The translations under genes were made by a program, and so were the position numbers. Positions 17,728-26,519 of a stretch of DNA of 40,971 bases are shown here, one piece after another (positions within the stretch are counted from its first letter, which is position 1; every line of letters starts with the position of its first letter). Below the pieces are notes generated by a model, which worked only from the letters and a program-made list of their open reading frames with translations, had not been told where the DNA came from and searched no databases. This stretch comes from Phycisphaerales bacterium (lineage in GTDB: Bacteria > Planctomycetota > Phycisphaerae > Phycisphaerales > UBA1924). The stretch spans positions 43,552 through 84,522 of the forward strand of contig JAJVHS010000002.1 in the NCBI GenBank assembly GCA_022072615.1. Reading direction: 5' to 3'.

Positions 17728-18983
17728 CCCTCTGCTTCCTGCATCTCCACGGGATGTGCTCACCCGGTGATCCTCACGCACCGGGCCGAGCACTCCCGCC
17801 ACGACTCTCACGCCTCGCCTCGGCCGGTGCGACCATCGAACTCCACTCGCCCCCGCCGGATCAGACCGCCGCGCGAGCCGTCACCCTCGCGACCGGCTTC
17901 CTTGCCGACGCCCACGGCATTTTGAGCGACGACGAGCCGCGCCCCGACCTGCTCGGCGCCCGACCGGCCTCCAGCGACGGCCGTCATCGCCCCGCAATCT
18001 GGGAGATCGCCGCCGCCGCGGGCAAGTCGGCGGTCTCCGTCGGCTGGCCCGCAACACACCCGGCTTCCCCTCAGCCGTCGATGCCCGGGCTGCGCGTCGT
18101 AACCAGCGCTTTCGCTTCGCACAACTCCCGTCACCGCGAATGCTGGCCGATGACATCCGGATGCATTCAGCCCGAGAGCCTGCGACCCGAGCTCGCACAG
18201 TTGCGAGTCTGCGCCCTGCAGATCACGGCGCAGCAGCTCGGCGGTCTCATCCCCGCGTTGGCCGAGATCGATCAGGATCGCGATGACGTCCTCCAGCGTC
18301 TCGCCACCGCCCTTGCTCGATGCGCAACGAACCACGCCGCCGCAACCCTCATGGCCGAGCAACAGCCGGACCTGCTCTGTGTCCACCTTGCCCTCGCCGC
18401 CGAGGTCCATCGCGTCTGCCGCGAGCTGCGACCCCGGAGTATTCGGGCCGACGGGTCAAGCCCGCTCGACGATGCCACCTCGAATGCCGCAGCGTTCCTT
18501 GACCTCGTCACCGGCCGCTACATGAACCTCTGCGGGCACCACTCCCAATACGTGATCGTCCTGGACCCGCCCCCGGGATGTGACGCACCGGGCTTGTGCA
18601 TCCTCCATGGACCCGGTATCCGCCCGACACGGGCACACGCATCCACCGTCGACATCGTCCCCACAATCCTCTCGCTGCTCGGCCTGCCACTCGCCGCGGA
18701 TATGGACGGCCGATCCATCGCCGCCGCGCTCGACGTCGCCCCGCGCGATGTTGAACTCTGGACCCACGACACCCCACGCGCCGCACCCACTGCGATCGAC
18801 CCGTCGGTCATTCGCGGGATCATGGACGACCTCCGCTCCCAGGGATACCAACCGCCGCCGCGAAGGGCCGCCGCCGACATCGACCGGGTCAAGAGCACAC
18901 GGCTTGAAGCGATCCGACAGATCCACGCCTACTCGCGCACTCGACGCGATCACCCCGCAGCCGGCGGCACGGCCAGCATGTAG
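17724..18983 (+). CDS. Alkaline phosphatase superfamily homologue, apparently without metal ligands
   Basis: 419 residues, no signal peptide, start ATG overlapping the previous stop. The overall pattern follows the predicted AlkP-superfamily phosphohydrolases common in planctomycetes: TLATGFLADAHGILSDDEPR, PASSDGRHRPAIWEIAAAAG, VGWPATHPA, EIDQDRDDVLQRLATALARC, LDLVTGRYMNLCG, LHGPGIRP and VDIVPTILSLLGLPL then DMDGRSI. Key positions are altered. The first metal-ligand segment, normally a hydrophobic strand then Asp, reads LHLHG. The expected Asp-x-x-His block after the middle is LAAEVHRVC. The Asp-His pair near the C-terminus reads LDPPPG. This points to a non-catalytic relative with a binding or regulatory role. 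It may act with the coupled PEP-CTERM proteins. The C-terminus overlaps the convergent GNAT gene by 34 bases. Confidence 0.75.
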   Translation: MTLCFLHLHGMCSPGDPHAPGRALPPRLSRLASAGATIELHSPPPDQTAARAVTLATGFLADAHGILSDDEPRPDLLGARPASSDGRHRPAIWEIAAAAGKSAVSVGWPATHPASPQPSMPGLRVVTSAFASHNSRHRECWPMTSGCIQPESLRPELAQLRVCALQITAQQLGGLIPALAEIDQDRDDVLQRLATALARCATNHAAATLMAEQQPDLLCVHLALAAEVHRVCRELRPRSIRADGSSPLDDATSNAAAFLDLVTGRYMNLCGHHSQYVIVLDPPPGCDAPGLCILHGPGIRPTRAHASTVDIVPTILSLLGLPLAADMDGRSIAAALDVAPRDVELWTHDTPRAAPTAIDPSVIRGIMDDLRSQGYQPPPRRAAADIDRVKSTRLEAIRQIHAYSRTRRDHPAAGGTASM

Positions 18984-19849
18984 CGGTTCTTTCGGTACAC
19001 GAGCACGCCACCGGCCTTCGCGGCGAGTATTGCGGTATCCCGATGCTCGGGTCCGGCGTCAAAGGTCACCGATCGCAGCCCCATCGCGATCCCGTGATCG
19101 AGCGATCGGTGCATCAGGCCGACGTTGACCCACGTTCGCTGTTCTCCCGGCGTCACGACTCTTGAGTCAATGTGGGACACGCCGTCGACCATCCGCCTGC
19201 ACAGCAGGATCCCCGTGACCCGACCGTCCCGGCTCCATGCGACCGTGCTGCTCTCCTGGTCGTACGCATCCGTTGCAAGCGCTGCCTCGGTCGACCCGCT
19301 CCCGCCGACAAGGTGCATCGCGCGGAGCTTCAGGACATCTTCCCGAGGCGCCTCCGCCAGCGACGTCAGGCGTGACCCCGCGGGCACCCGCCCGCGCGAG
19401 GTGAGCCGCTCCCACAGCGGAGCGAGAACTCGCCGAAGCTCGATCGCCTCGCACACAAACCGCTCGACCGCCACCGTCGGGGCAAAGCCCAGCCGGCTCC
19501 ACCCCTGGGCTTCGTCGCTCGTCTCCTCGACCGCCTCGAAAGAACTGATCGCTCGCACACCCCAGAGACGGGCAAGCCCGGCCGCCGATGCAACCAGATC
19601 GCGGCCCAGTCCACGCTGTCTCGCCCACGGCACCACATGCAACGCGCACGGCACCGCGGGCGGATCCGAGGGTGGAGTGACACAGGCCACCGCGATCGCG
19701 CCGGCAAACCTTCCCGCTTCATACGCCACGAGCACCGACGGCTCCACTCGCTGCGATAGCTGCGACATGCCGAGCGACCTGGGTAGCAACCACGCGGCAA
19801 GCTGCCGTTCCGGCGGAGATGCCTCGCGAATACTCCGAGTGCCGGGCAT
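18950..19849 (-). CDS. GNAT-family acetyltransferase-like protein, two GNAT-like halves
   Basis: 299 residues from the ATG at 19849 (an in-frame ATG at 19885 is possible but lies at the edge of the recombinase remnant). The N-terminal half has the GNAT acetyl-CoA-binding pattern: strand CALHVVPWARQRGLGRDLVA with the RxxGxG/A element, then SRLGFAPT. The second half (about 175-290) repeats a weaker fold with IDSRVVTPGEQRTWVNVGLM and YRKNRYML. Proteins of this double-GNAT type are usually cytosolic acyltransferases of unknown substrate. It is convergent with the AlkP-like gene, overlapping by 34 bases, and downstream of a dead tyrosine recombinase. Its relation to the PEP-CTERM array is unknown. 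Confidence 0.75.
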   Translation of the reverse strand: MPGTRSIREASPPERQLAAWLLPRSLGMSQLSQRVEPSVLVAYEAGRFAGAIAVACVTPPSDPPAVPCALHVVPWARQRGLGRDLVASAAGLARLWGVRAISSFEAVEETSDEAQGWSRLGFAPTVAVERFVCEAIELRRVLAPLWERLTSRGRVPAGSRLTSLAEAPREDVLKLRAMHLVGGSGSTEAALATDAYDQESSTVAWSRDGRVTGILLCRRMVDGVSHIDSRVVTPGEQRTWVNVGLMHRSLDHGIAMGLRSVTFDAGPEHRDTAILAAKAGGVLVYRKNRYMLAVPPAAG

Positions 19850-19889
19850 GGTCGCATGATACAACAATCCGCGTGGTTGGTTCACGACG

Positions 19890-20434
19890 GCCCCGTTCCG
19901 TGCCGTGGACGTGAACGCTTGGCGATCCCCGCCGTCTCAGGATCGGCAGCAGGCGCCGGGTGTCGGCCGTGGTCAGCGCCTTCGCATACCGCGAGTAGAA
20001 GAGCAGCGACCCCGCCGGGACCGCCAGATGCGCCCGCCGTTGCGCCCACGCCCCCCCACCGCCGCGGCCCCGAGGTTGAGACCCACCACGCGGTCACGCG
20101 CAACCTTGACAAACCGGACGCGGACGGTGCCCGCCGCATCGTCCACGTCGTGAGTTCGCAGCGCCAGCGCCTCGGAGATTCGCAGACCGGTCCTTTAGAT
20201 CATCGCCAGCAACGCCCGGTGCCGGACGCCCACGGCGTCCTCCCCGCATGCGGCCAGCAGCGCCCGTACTTCCGCGTCCGTCAGCGCCTCCGCGGGCCGC
20301 CGCGTCCTGGGCTTGGGCCGCCTTCGCCGGGCCGGGGCCTGGCACAGGACTGGGCGCCGGTCCAGGTCCGATTCCACACACCTGTGCGGGACACTCGTGC
20401 CGGTCCGACGCTCATCCATGGCTCTGCTCCCCAC
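19890..20434 (-). pseudogene. Tyrosine recombinase/integrase remnant, copy 1
   Basis: From an ATG at 20434 the frame gives a basic N-terminus and LTDAEVRALLAACGEDAVGV then RHRALLAMI, and a TAA at 20195-20197 where the second copy has Tyr (MMYRAG). Past the stop the same frame reads RTGLRISEALALRTHDVD, the R-I-S-E-A-L box around the first catalytic arginine of XerC/D-type integrases. Near 20060 another shift moves the rest (LLFYSRYAKALTTADTRRLL) into a different frame, and the HxLRH region is only a vestige. Not functional as read. It shares about 375 bases with 34558-34934. Confidence 0.8.
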
Positions 20435-20515
20435 GGGCCGCGCCGAACCCTTTTCCGCAGGAGCGTTCAGGCGACCAACTCATAGCGAGCTACCTCGCGG
20501 GTAGAGAGGTGGCAA
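20141..20515 (-). repeat. Dispersed repeat: integrase 5' half and leader, copy 1
   Basis: About 375 bases covering the first half of the recombinase and its upstream leader match 34558-34934 on the same strand, 14.4 kb away. Shared landmarks include GTCCACGTCGTG at one end, CAGGAGCGTT and GCGACCAACTC in the leader, and a GAG-rich end. Similarity in the coding part is interrupted by base changes and small indels. Confidence 0.75.
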
Positions 20516-20561
20516 CAGCGACTTGCGGATGCAGCCGGAAGCAGCGCCGCAACATAAGTCG

Positions 20562-22934
20562 TTACCTCGCTCCACGGGCTGCGATGGCATCGAGTCGGCT
20601 CAACGCGTTCTCAATCCGCTTGACGGCCTCCGCTTCATGAGGGTGAGTTGGGATTCCCGGTCCAGCCGGCGGGAGGGTTCGCATCGAGTTGCGCACGAGC
20701 TCAGCCGCCTCCGACGCGATCAACTCCGCGGTCATCGGCGGCTGACCTGGATCAACGACGCTTGCGATTTCAACGCCACGGTCTGCAGCCGACCATAGCG
20801 CGATCAGGTGAGCGTAACGCCCCATCGTTCCGGTTCGCGGGTCGGCCGATGCAGACTCCGACCGCCTGACACCGTCCGCCAGCACATCAAGGAGCACCTT
20901 GGCGCTTTCTTTGCCCGCCCGGCAGCGGACTGTCGCGATCTGGCACATGGCGATGTGGCGGCTGTTCGAGAAATCATCCTGTCCAAGCGAGATCGAACGC
21001 TCAAGGGAGGCGATGCTCGCCTGGAACGCGATCAGCGAGCGATCGGGCTCTCTTTCGATGAGAAGCTCGCCAAGGAACCGCTCGGCGAGTCCCAGTTCGC
21101 TCCAGAGCCCCGGATCGTCCGGGTGTTGCTCCGCCATCCTCCGCAGTTCGTCAACGACCTGAGCCACAGACTGCGCATCCTGCCGATCCGTCGCAGCTCG
21201 GAGAAGAAGCTGCAGGGCGCGGCGCCCGTAGAGCACGCGGGCAGCCGGCTCGACCGCGAAATCGGCGGCCGCTCGTGCATGGGCTGCCGCGTCGGCGAAG
21301 AGATCGGCACGCCGCGGCGACGCCTGCAGCAGAGCCTGTTCTTCAATCGCTTCAGCGATGCAGAGGCGCACTTTCTCGCCGTCGCGCTGAACAAGCACTT
21401 CTTGTGCCAGCCGGCGGCCCTGGTCGAAAAGCTCAAGCGCCTTCTCGGTGTCACCGAGGCTCGCCGCGCCAGCTCCGCCGACAACCTGGCCAAGTCGGAC
21501 GTAGGAAACCGCGATCTCCACAAGAATGTGGGGGTCGTCGCCCACCTCTTCGCGGACCTGTTCCAGGTACGCGGTTGCTCGGCCCAGCGCGATCCGCCGA
21601 GCTTCCAGGGGTTGGCCGTGATCGCGCAGTTCTCGATTGACATCGACCAGCAGCGACTGGGACGCGGCGACGATCTGCCTCAGAAACGCGTCGGATCGCC
21701 GCTCGGCCCGCTGCGCGCGGAGGAGCTGCACAGAACCGAAGGCGACCGCCGCGGCCAGCGCCACAAGCGCGGCCGCTCCGATCACCGCCGTCTTTCGGTG
21801 TCGGCGTGCGAGCCGCCACAGGAGGTAGAGCGACCCCGGCGGGCGGATCAACAACGGATCGCCACGCTCGTACCTGCGAAGGTCGTCTCCCAGCGCGGCC
21901 GCGGACTGGTACCGCCGGTTCTGGTCGCGGGCAAGCGCGCCGTGGACCACCGTTTCGAGCTCGCCCCGAGCCGCCGGTTCGAGAATGCCGATGCGCTCGG
22001 GCTCGTGCTCACGAACTGATCTCAGCAGGTCCGCGATGTGCCGTCCCGCCGGGTCGTGGGGCGGGCGTCCCCCGATCAGCTCGTACAGGATGGCGCCCAG
22101 CGCATAAACGTCCGTTCGTGTGTCAACACCCGCCCCGCCGGTCGCCTGCTCGGGGCTCATGTACGGAATGCTGCCCACGAGCCGCTCACCGGGCAGGCTT
22201 GACAGTGTGCCGGCAGGATCGAGAACTCTGGCCACGCCGAAATCGATGACCTTCGGCTCGCCCGTTCGTTCGTCCACCAGAATGTTTGTTGGCTTGAGAT
22301 CCCGGTGGATGACGCCGGTCTGGTGCGCGTGCCCCACCGCGTCGCACAGCTTGATCACCAGCGCCACCCGTTCGGCGATTCCAAGCGAGTGCCGCCTGGC
22401 GTACTCGACGATGGTGGTTCCACGCACCAACTCCATCAGCAGGTACGGCCGATCGCCGTCCTCGCCGGCGTAGATGCCCGAATCGACGAGCCGCGCGATG
22501 TTCGGATGGTGGAGCCGCGTCAGGGTATCGACTTCGAATGCAAACCGCCGGCCGAGCTCGCGCGGTACAACACCCGGACGCATGATCTTGAGTGCCACGG
22601 CCTGTCCGTCGGCCAGTGCCGCCTCGTAAACGTCCCCCATCGACCCCGCGCCAACCAGGCCCACGATGCGGCAACGGCCGACCTGCGTACCCGGCGCGAG
22701 CCCTCGTGGCCGCCCCCCCGCGGTCTGATCTTCCGCGATGATGACCGGTTTCTCAAGGAAATCGCCCATCGAAGAGGCCGCCCCAAGGATGGAGCGCACG
22801 CGAGACAACACTTCCGCGGACTCGCTGAGCGAACCGAGAGTTCGTTCGCGGAGTTCGGGCCCCAGTTCGAGCAGCTCCCCCGCGAGCTTGATCACGCGCT
22901 CGTCGAGCGTGGTTTGTTGATCCGCATCCGACAT
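20562..22934 (-). CDS. Membrane Ser/Thr protein kinase with C-terminal TPR-like region
   Basis: 790 residues. The kinase domain shows Gly loop GAGSMGDV (95-102), Lys116 in VALKIM, HRDLKPTN (210-217), DFG (231-233) and YMSPEQ (258-263). A transmembrane helix lies at about 382-403, followed by about 385 residues of Ala/Leu/Glu-rich helices resembling TPRs (LGLAERFLGELLIEREPDRS). Layout and kinase type match the first kinase in the window. The start ATG lies inside the 3' end of the sigma gene, overlapping it by 43 bases in a different frame, which implies translational coupling. The likely path is membrane sensing passed to the co-encoded sigma factor; targets are unknown. Confidence 0.93.
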   Translation of the reverse strand: MSDADQQTTLDERVIKLAGELLELGPELRERTLGSLSESAEVLSRVRSILGAASSMGDFLEKPVIIAEDQTAGGRPRGLAPGTQVGRCRIVGLVGAGSMGDVYEAALADGQAVALKIMRPGVVPRELGRRFAFEVDTLTRLHHPNIARLVDSGIYAGEDGDRPYLLMELVRGTTIVEYARRHSLGIAERVALVIKLCDAVGHAHQTGVIHRDLKPTNILVDERTGEPKVIDFGVARVLDPAGTLSSLPGERLVGSIPYMSPEQATGGAGVDTRTDVYALGAILYELIGGRPPHDPAGRHIADLLRSVREHEPERIGILEPAARGELETVVHGALARDQNRRYQSAAALGDDLRRYERGDPLLIRPPGSLYLLWRLARRHRKTAVIGAAALVALAAAVAFGSVQLLRAQRAERRSDAFLRQIVAASQSLLVDVNRELRDHGQPLEARRIALGRATAYLEQVREEVGDDPHILVEIAVSYVRLGQVVGGAGAASLGDTEKALELFDQGRRLAQEVLVQRDGEKVRLCIAEAIEEQALLQASPRRADLFADAAAHARAAADFAVEPAARVLYGRRALQLLLRAATDRQDAQSVAQVVDELRRMAEQHPDDPGLWSELGLAERFLGELLIEREPDRSLIAFQASIASLERSISLGQDDFSNSRHIAMCQIATVRCRAGKESAKVLLDVLADGVRRSESASADPRTGTMGRYAHLIALWSAADRGVEIASVVDPGQPPMTAELIASEAAELVRNSMRTLPPAGPGIPTHPHEAEAVKRIENALSRLDAIAARGAR

Positions 22935-23539
22935 CCGCCGTCTCCGTGCCCCGCCGGTGCGGGCCCGCCGCCCGCGGGCGACGACATTCTCTCATACAGC
23001 CAGGCCCGGGCGGCGTTCCACCGCCGGGTCACCGTCCGGCGATCAACCCCGAGCAGGAGGGCCGTGTCCTCAGCCGTGAGCCCGGCGAAGTACCGCAGCA
23101 TGACCACCCGGTGTGCCTCGGGATCGGCGATCGCAAGCCTTTCCAGATGTGAATCGAGCTCCGCCACGTCGAGGTCATCATCGATCTGAACGAAAGGCAG
23201 GTCATCAAGCCCGCCGTCCCCGACCCCTACAGCGCGTCCCGCGCCGCGCTTGGCCGCCTTGCGCCGTCGAGCGTGGTCGATCAGGACCCGGCGCATGGCC
23301 TCCGCGGCCGCCAGCAGGAAATACTCGCGGCCGGGCCAGGGCCGCTGGCGGTCTTGGAGCTTCAGGAACACCTCGTGCACCAAAGCAGTCGCCGTGAGCG
23401 TGTGGCCGGCTCGCTCGGCAGCCAGTCGTTCACGGGCGATGAGCTTGAGTTCCTCATACAGAAGCGCAACCAGCGCGCGGTCCGGGACATCGAAGTTCAC
23501 CGTCTCTTTGCGGCCGCCCGCCGCCCCCTGCCCGTCCAT
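22892..23539 (-). CDS. ECF-type RNA polymerase sigma factor (Sigma70_ECF family)
   Basis: 215 residues, ATG at 23539 with AAGGGG 6 bases upstream. Region 2 blocks: LVALLYEELKLIARERLAAE, HTLTATALVHEVFLKLQD, REYFLLAAAEAMRRVLIDHA. Region 4: VVMLRYFAGLTAEDTALLLG then VDRRTVTRRWNAARAWLYER, the helix-turn-helix. It is the same ECF subgroup as the factor at 3758-4324 and has the same downstream kinase partner. Region 4 ends about residue 180; the last 35 residues are low-complexity and overlap the start of the kinase gene. Upstream is a 213-base divergent gap to the exported protein at 23753, which probably contains both promoters. Confidence 0.92.
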   Translation of the reverse strand: MDGQGAAGGRKETVNFDVPDRALVALLYEELKLIARERLAAERAGHTLTATALVHEVFLKLQDRQRPWPGREYFLLAAAEAMRRVLIDHARRRKAAKRGAGRAVGVGDGGLDDLPFVQIDDDLDVAELDSHLERLAIADPEAHRVVMLRYFAGLTAEDTALLLGVDRRTVTRRWNAARAWLYERMSSPAGGGPAPAGHGDGGCRMRINKPRSTSA

Positions 23540-23752
23540 ACCGAACCCCTTACAACCCTCGTGCCAGCGCCGAGAGGTTGCACGAGTTTATCAAGCGAAA
23601 CGGTCGGCTTCAGTTGAGGCGCCCGGGCCGGCGGTAGATCTCTCGACGCCCGGATGCAGCATTTCGCAAAGTGAATGTCCCACCCATGCCGCGGACCGCG
23701 CTCTTTCTCCTCGTGGGGGGCGAAGTTGAACGGGCACATTGGAGAGATACCG

Positions 23753-24946
23753 ATGCAGCGAAAGTACGCGGTTGTCACGCTGACATGTCTGTTGATCGCG
23801 TGCTCGTCCGCCGCGGCGCAGATAACGAGCACGAACTCGATCTCGCTGCAGGCCGCGCTGAGCGGGGTGCCCGACGGCCAGGTGAACCTGGCCGTGAAGT
23901 TCTACGACGCCCAGACCGGCGGCAACCAGGTCGGGTCGACGATCCCCCTGAACAACGTCACGGTGACCGGCGGCATCGTCAGCGTGCCGCTCTCGCCCGT
24001 CGATCCCACGATCTTCAACGGCTCGACGCGCTACATGGGCATCAGCGTGAACGGCGGCGTTGAGCTCGCTCCGCGGACGCTGGTCACCAGCGTGCCGTAC
24101 AGCGCCGCCGTCGGCCCGCTCCATTTCAACCCCGCCGACAACTTGCCACGAGGCCGCATCGAATTCGGCGGCAACGGGCGCAACGATCTGGCCGGCCTCG
24201 AGGCCAGCGACACCGGCGCGCGGTTCTACCTTCGCGATTCGGCCTCGAACAACCGACGGGTCACGCTCGAGTCGGGCCTGAGCAGCCAGTCGGGAAAAGT
24301 GCAGGTTGTCGACGGCAATAACCACGAGGTCAATCTCACACCGACATTCGTCAACGGCTACCACAATAGTCGTGAGATGTGGCGACTCCAGACCTCGGGA
24401 CATGGGGTTCTGCGCCTCTTCGACTCGGGCGCTACCAACACGATCACGCTGGACGGCGGGAGCGGCCAAGCTTATGTGAAGTCGCTTCAGATCACCGGTG
24501 GCTCGGACCTCGCCGAACCCTTCCCGGCCTCCCCCCTTGCCGGCGGCTCGATCGCCCCGAAGCCGGGCATGATCATGTCCATCGATCCGGTACACCCCGG
24601 CTCGCTGCGAGTCGCGACCGAGGCGTACGACACCAGGGTCGCGGGCGTGTTCTCCGGCGGCAACGGCCTGCCGACCGGCATGATCATGGGCAAGGAAGGC
24701 TGCGACCTGACCTCCCCGGGCGCGGACAAGGTCCCCTTGGCCATGACCGGCCGTGTCTGGGTCTACGCCGATGAGTCCGGCGGCGTCATCACGCCCGGCG
24801 ATCGACTGACGACGTCGGGCAGCAAGCCCGGGCACGCGATGAAGGTCGCCGATTCCGCGAGCGCCGACGGCGCCGTCATCGGAAAGGCGATGACGGGTGT
24901 TGATGCCAGCAACGGCATGGTGCTGGTGCTCGTAAATCTGCAGTAG
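23753..24946 (+). CDS. Exported protein of unknown function, tail-fibre/adhesin-like C-terminus
   Basis: 397 residues from ATG 23753, preceded by GGAGAG at 23741. The signal peptide is MQRKYAVVTLTCLLIACSSA and ends near AAAQ. Residues 25-130 form a beta-rich domain (ISLQAALSGVPDGQVNLAVK, YMGISVNGGVELAPRTLVTS) common in planctomycete exported proteins with phage-tail-like sections. The last 130 residues contain DLAEPFPAS, GKEGCDL and RVWVYADESGGVITPGDRLT followed by SGSKPGHAMKVADSAS and GKAMTG. This C-terminal domain occurs in many bacterial surface proteins without a firm function. No transmembrane or sorting tail is present at the end. Divergent from the sigma factor. Confidence 0.82.
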   Translation: MQRKYAVVTLTCLLIACSSAAAQITSTNSISLQAALSGVPDGQVNLAVKFYDAQTGGNQVGSTIPLNNVTVTGGIVSVPLSPVDPTIFNGSTRYMGISVNGGVELAPRTLVTSVPYSAAVGPLHFNPADNLPRGRIEFGGNGRNDLAGLEASDTGARFYLRDSASNNRRVTLESGLSSQSGKVQVVDGNNHEVNLTPTFVNGYHNSREMWRLQTSGHGVLRLFDSGATNTITLDGGSGQAYVKSLQITGGSDLAEPFPASPLAGGSIAPKPGMIMSIDPVHPGSLRVATEAYDTRVAGVFSGGNGLPTGMIMGKEGCDLTSPGADKVPLAMTGRVWVYADESGGVITPGDRLTTSGSKPGHAMKVADSASADGAVIGKAMTGVDASNGMVLVLVNLQ

Positions 24947-25017
24947 CAGCGAATCGACGCTGAAGTCGCGGCAATCGCTCTGGTTCATCTGCCGCAGACC
25001 AGTATCGGAGCCAACTC

Positions 25018-26439
25018 ATGCTCGTGAACCTGTACTTCCACGTGCTGCTTTCCACGGCGGTGGCTTGCGCAAAGCCGAATGTCGAACTCTCGCAGACATC
25101 AGTGATTCCGTACGCGCGGGTCGAGACGCTTCGAAGTCCGATCCAGGCCTTGCTGCATTCGGGAGACGCACGCCACACTGCCTCGCCACAACTGCTGGCG
25201 CAGGCCCCGGCCGGCTCCCACGTGTGTCGTGTCGAGTTCTCGCGATGGTCGCTTCCAGGTGCATCTCGCTTGGAAGTGACCAGCCTACGAACGGGCGAGA
25301 GTACGACACTCTCGTCGCAGGACCTGGAGTGGTGGTCCCACCAGTCGCCGGTCATGAACGGAGATGTCGTACTGCTCACCTTGCTGCCGGACCCGACACA
25401 GGAAGCCTCCTGGGTTGAATTGCGAGCGGCGATCGGCATGATCACTCCCAACACCGACTCGCACTCCAACAAGAGAGGTATTTGTGCACCCGATGATCGC
25501 GTGCGCGCCAATCATCCTGCAGTTGCACGGCAATGGTCGGGACCAGATGAAGTCGGCAGGCAACGGCTGTGTACCGCGAGCCTGATCATGACCGGAAGGC
25601 ACTTCGTCACCGCTGGTCATTGTGGACCGCTCCGAGCCGGTGCCTTCGTCGAGTTCGACCCCCCGGATTCCGCGTCCGACGGCACTACTCAGGTGGCACC
25701 GCCGCACAAGCAGTTTCCGGTTGATCTCAACGAGGTTCGCCGCGACTACGACTTCACAGAGATTCCGTGCGATGATGATCCTGCCAGCAACTGCATCAGC
25801 GACTTCGGTGAAGGTGATGATGGAATGACGTACGCCGTCCATCCGAACATCGAAGGACGCACGCCAGGACACGCCAGGGGCACCTACATGCCCCTGCTCA
25901 GGTTTGTCGGCTTTAGTGAGGCTTTCGTGAAGTGGGGAAACGGCGCTACACGACCCATCGCATCACCATTGAACCTGACGCTCAAGCATGTCGGCGGTTT
26001 CTTTGAATCGCCCGTGCAGGTCGGCACCGGCAATCGAATGTATTCGAGCTACGACGTCGATCAAACCCGTGGAGACGGCGGCGGCCCAGTCATCAGCTCG
26101 TTGCACAATGCCGCATTCAGCGTCGTGTCGCACGGTACACCAGATAGCTGCAACGACGGCCGTGCCTACAGCTTCTTCAACTTTGCGCTCAAGAACCTGG
26201 TCGAAGAATGCTACGGTGGCCCGAGTCGCGCGCTCTTCCTCGACTCCTCTAGACCTGTGGGCACCGATGGGCACGGCACGATCTGGAACCCAAGCCCCGA
26301 CTTCAGCTACATCCAGCAAGGGCTTGAAGACCGCACGATTCACCTGGCACCGGGCACCTACAGACCAAAGGGTGGCCGAATCGACGTTCCGTGCGTCATT
26401 GTTGCGCCATTCGGCCCTGCCACGCTGGCGGGCTCTTGA
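25018..26439 (+). CDS. Exported trypsin-like (S1) protein with Ser-to-Gly at the active site
   Basis: 473 residues from ATG 25018, with a short hydrophobic N-terminus (LYFHVLLSTAVAC) that could be a signal peptide. The S1 His motif is clear: LIMTGRHFVTAGHCG, with His201. The serine box, which in this fold reads GDSGGP or GNSGSP, is DQTRGDGGGPVIS at about 348-360, so residue 354, where Ser is expected, is Gly (GGC at 26077-26079). An acidic stretch near 250-268 may hold the third triad member. The last 55 residues (NPSPDFSYIQQGLEDRTIHL, APGTYRP) look like the opening of a pectin-lyase-like beta-helix that stops at once. The product is therefore likely a non-proteolytic S1 relative. It is slightly less GC-rich by eye than its neighbours. 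Confidence 0.72.
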   Translation: MLVNLYFHVLLSTAVACAKPNVELSQTSVIPYARVETLRSPIQALLHSGDARHTASPQLLAQAPAGSHVCRVEFSRWSLPGASRLEVTSLRTGESTTLSSQDLEWWSHQSPVMNGDVVLLTLLPDPTQEASWVELRAAIGMITPNTDSHSNKRGICAPDDRVRANHPAVARQWSGPDEVGRQRLCTASLIMTGRHFVTAGHCGPLRAGAFVEFDPPDSASDGTTQVAPPHKQFPVDLNEVRRDYDFTEIPCDDDPASNCISDFGEGDDGMTYAVHPNIEGRTPGHARGTYMPLLRFVGFSEAFVKWGNGATRPIASPLNLTLKHVGGFFESPVQVGTGNRMYSSYDVDQTRGDGGGPVISSLHNAAFSVVSHGTPDSCNDGRAYSFFNFALKNLVEECYGGPSRALFLDSSRPVGTDGHGTIWNPSPDFSYIQQGLEDRTIHLAPGTYRPKGGRIDVPCVIVAPFGPATLAGS

Positions 26440-26519
26440 CCTCCTCACCGTGTCCTGTCGAAAGGGAAGAGACGGGAGCGCAGAAGCATCCCAGCCACCA
26501 CCACCCCACGGAGATACTC

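Noticed and set aside
23591..24988. 465-residue minus-strand frame opposite the exported protein
   Set aside because: Composition is Arg/Val/Gly-rich and the opposite strand has a signal peptide and ribosome site.
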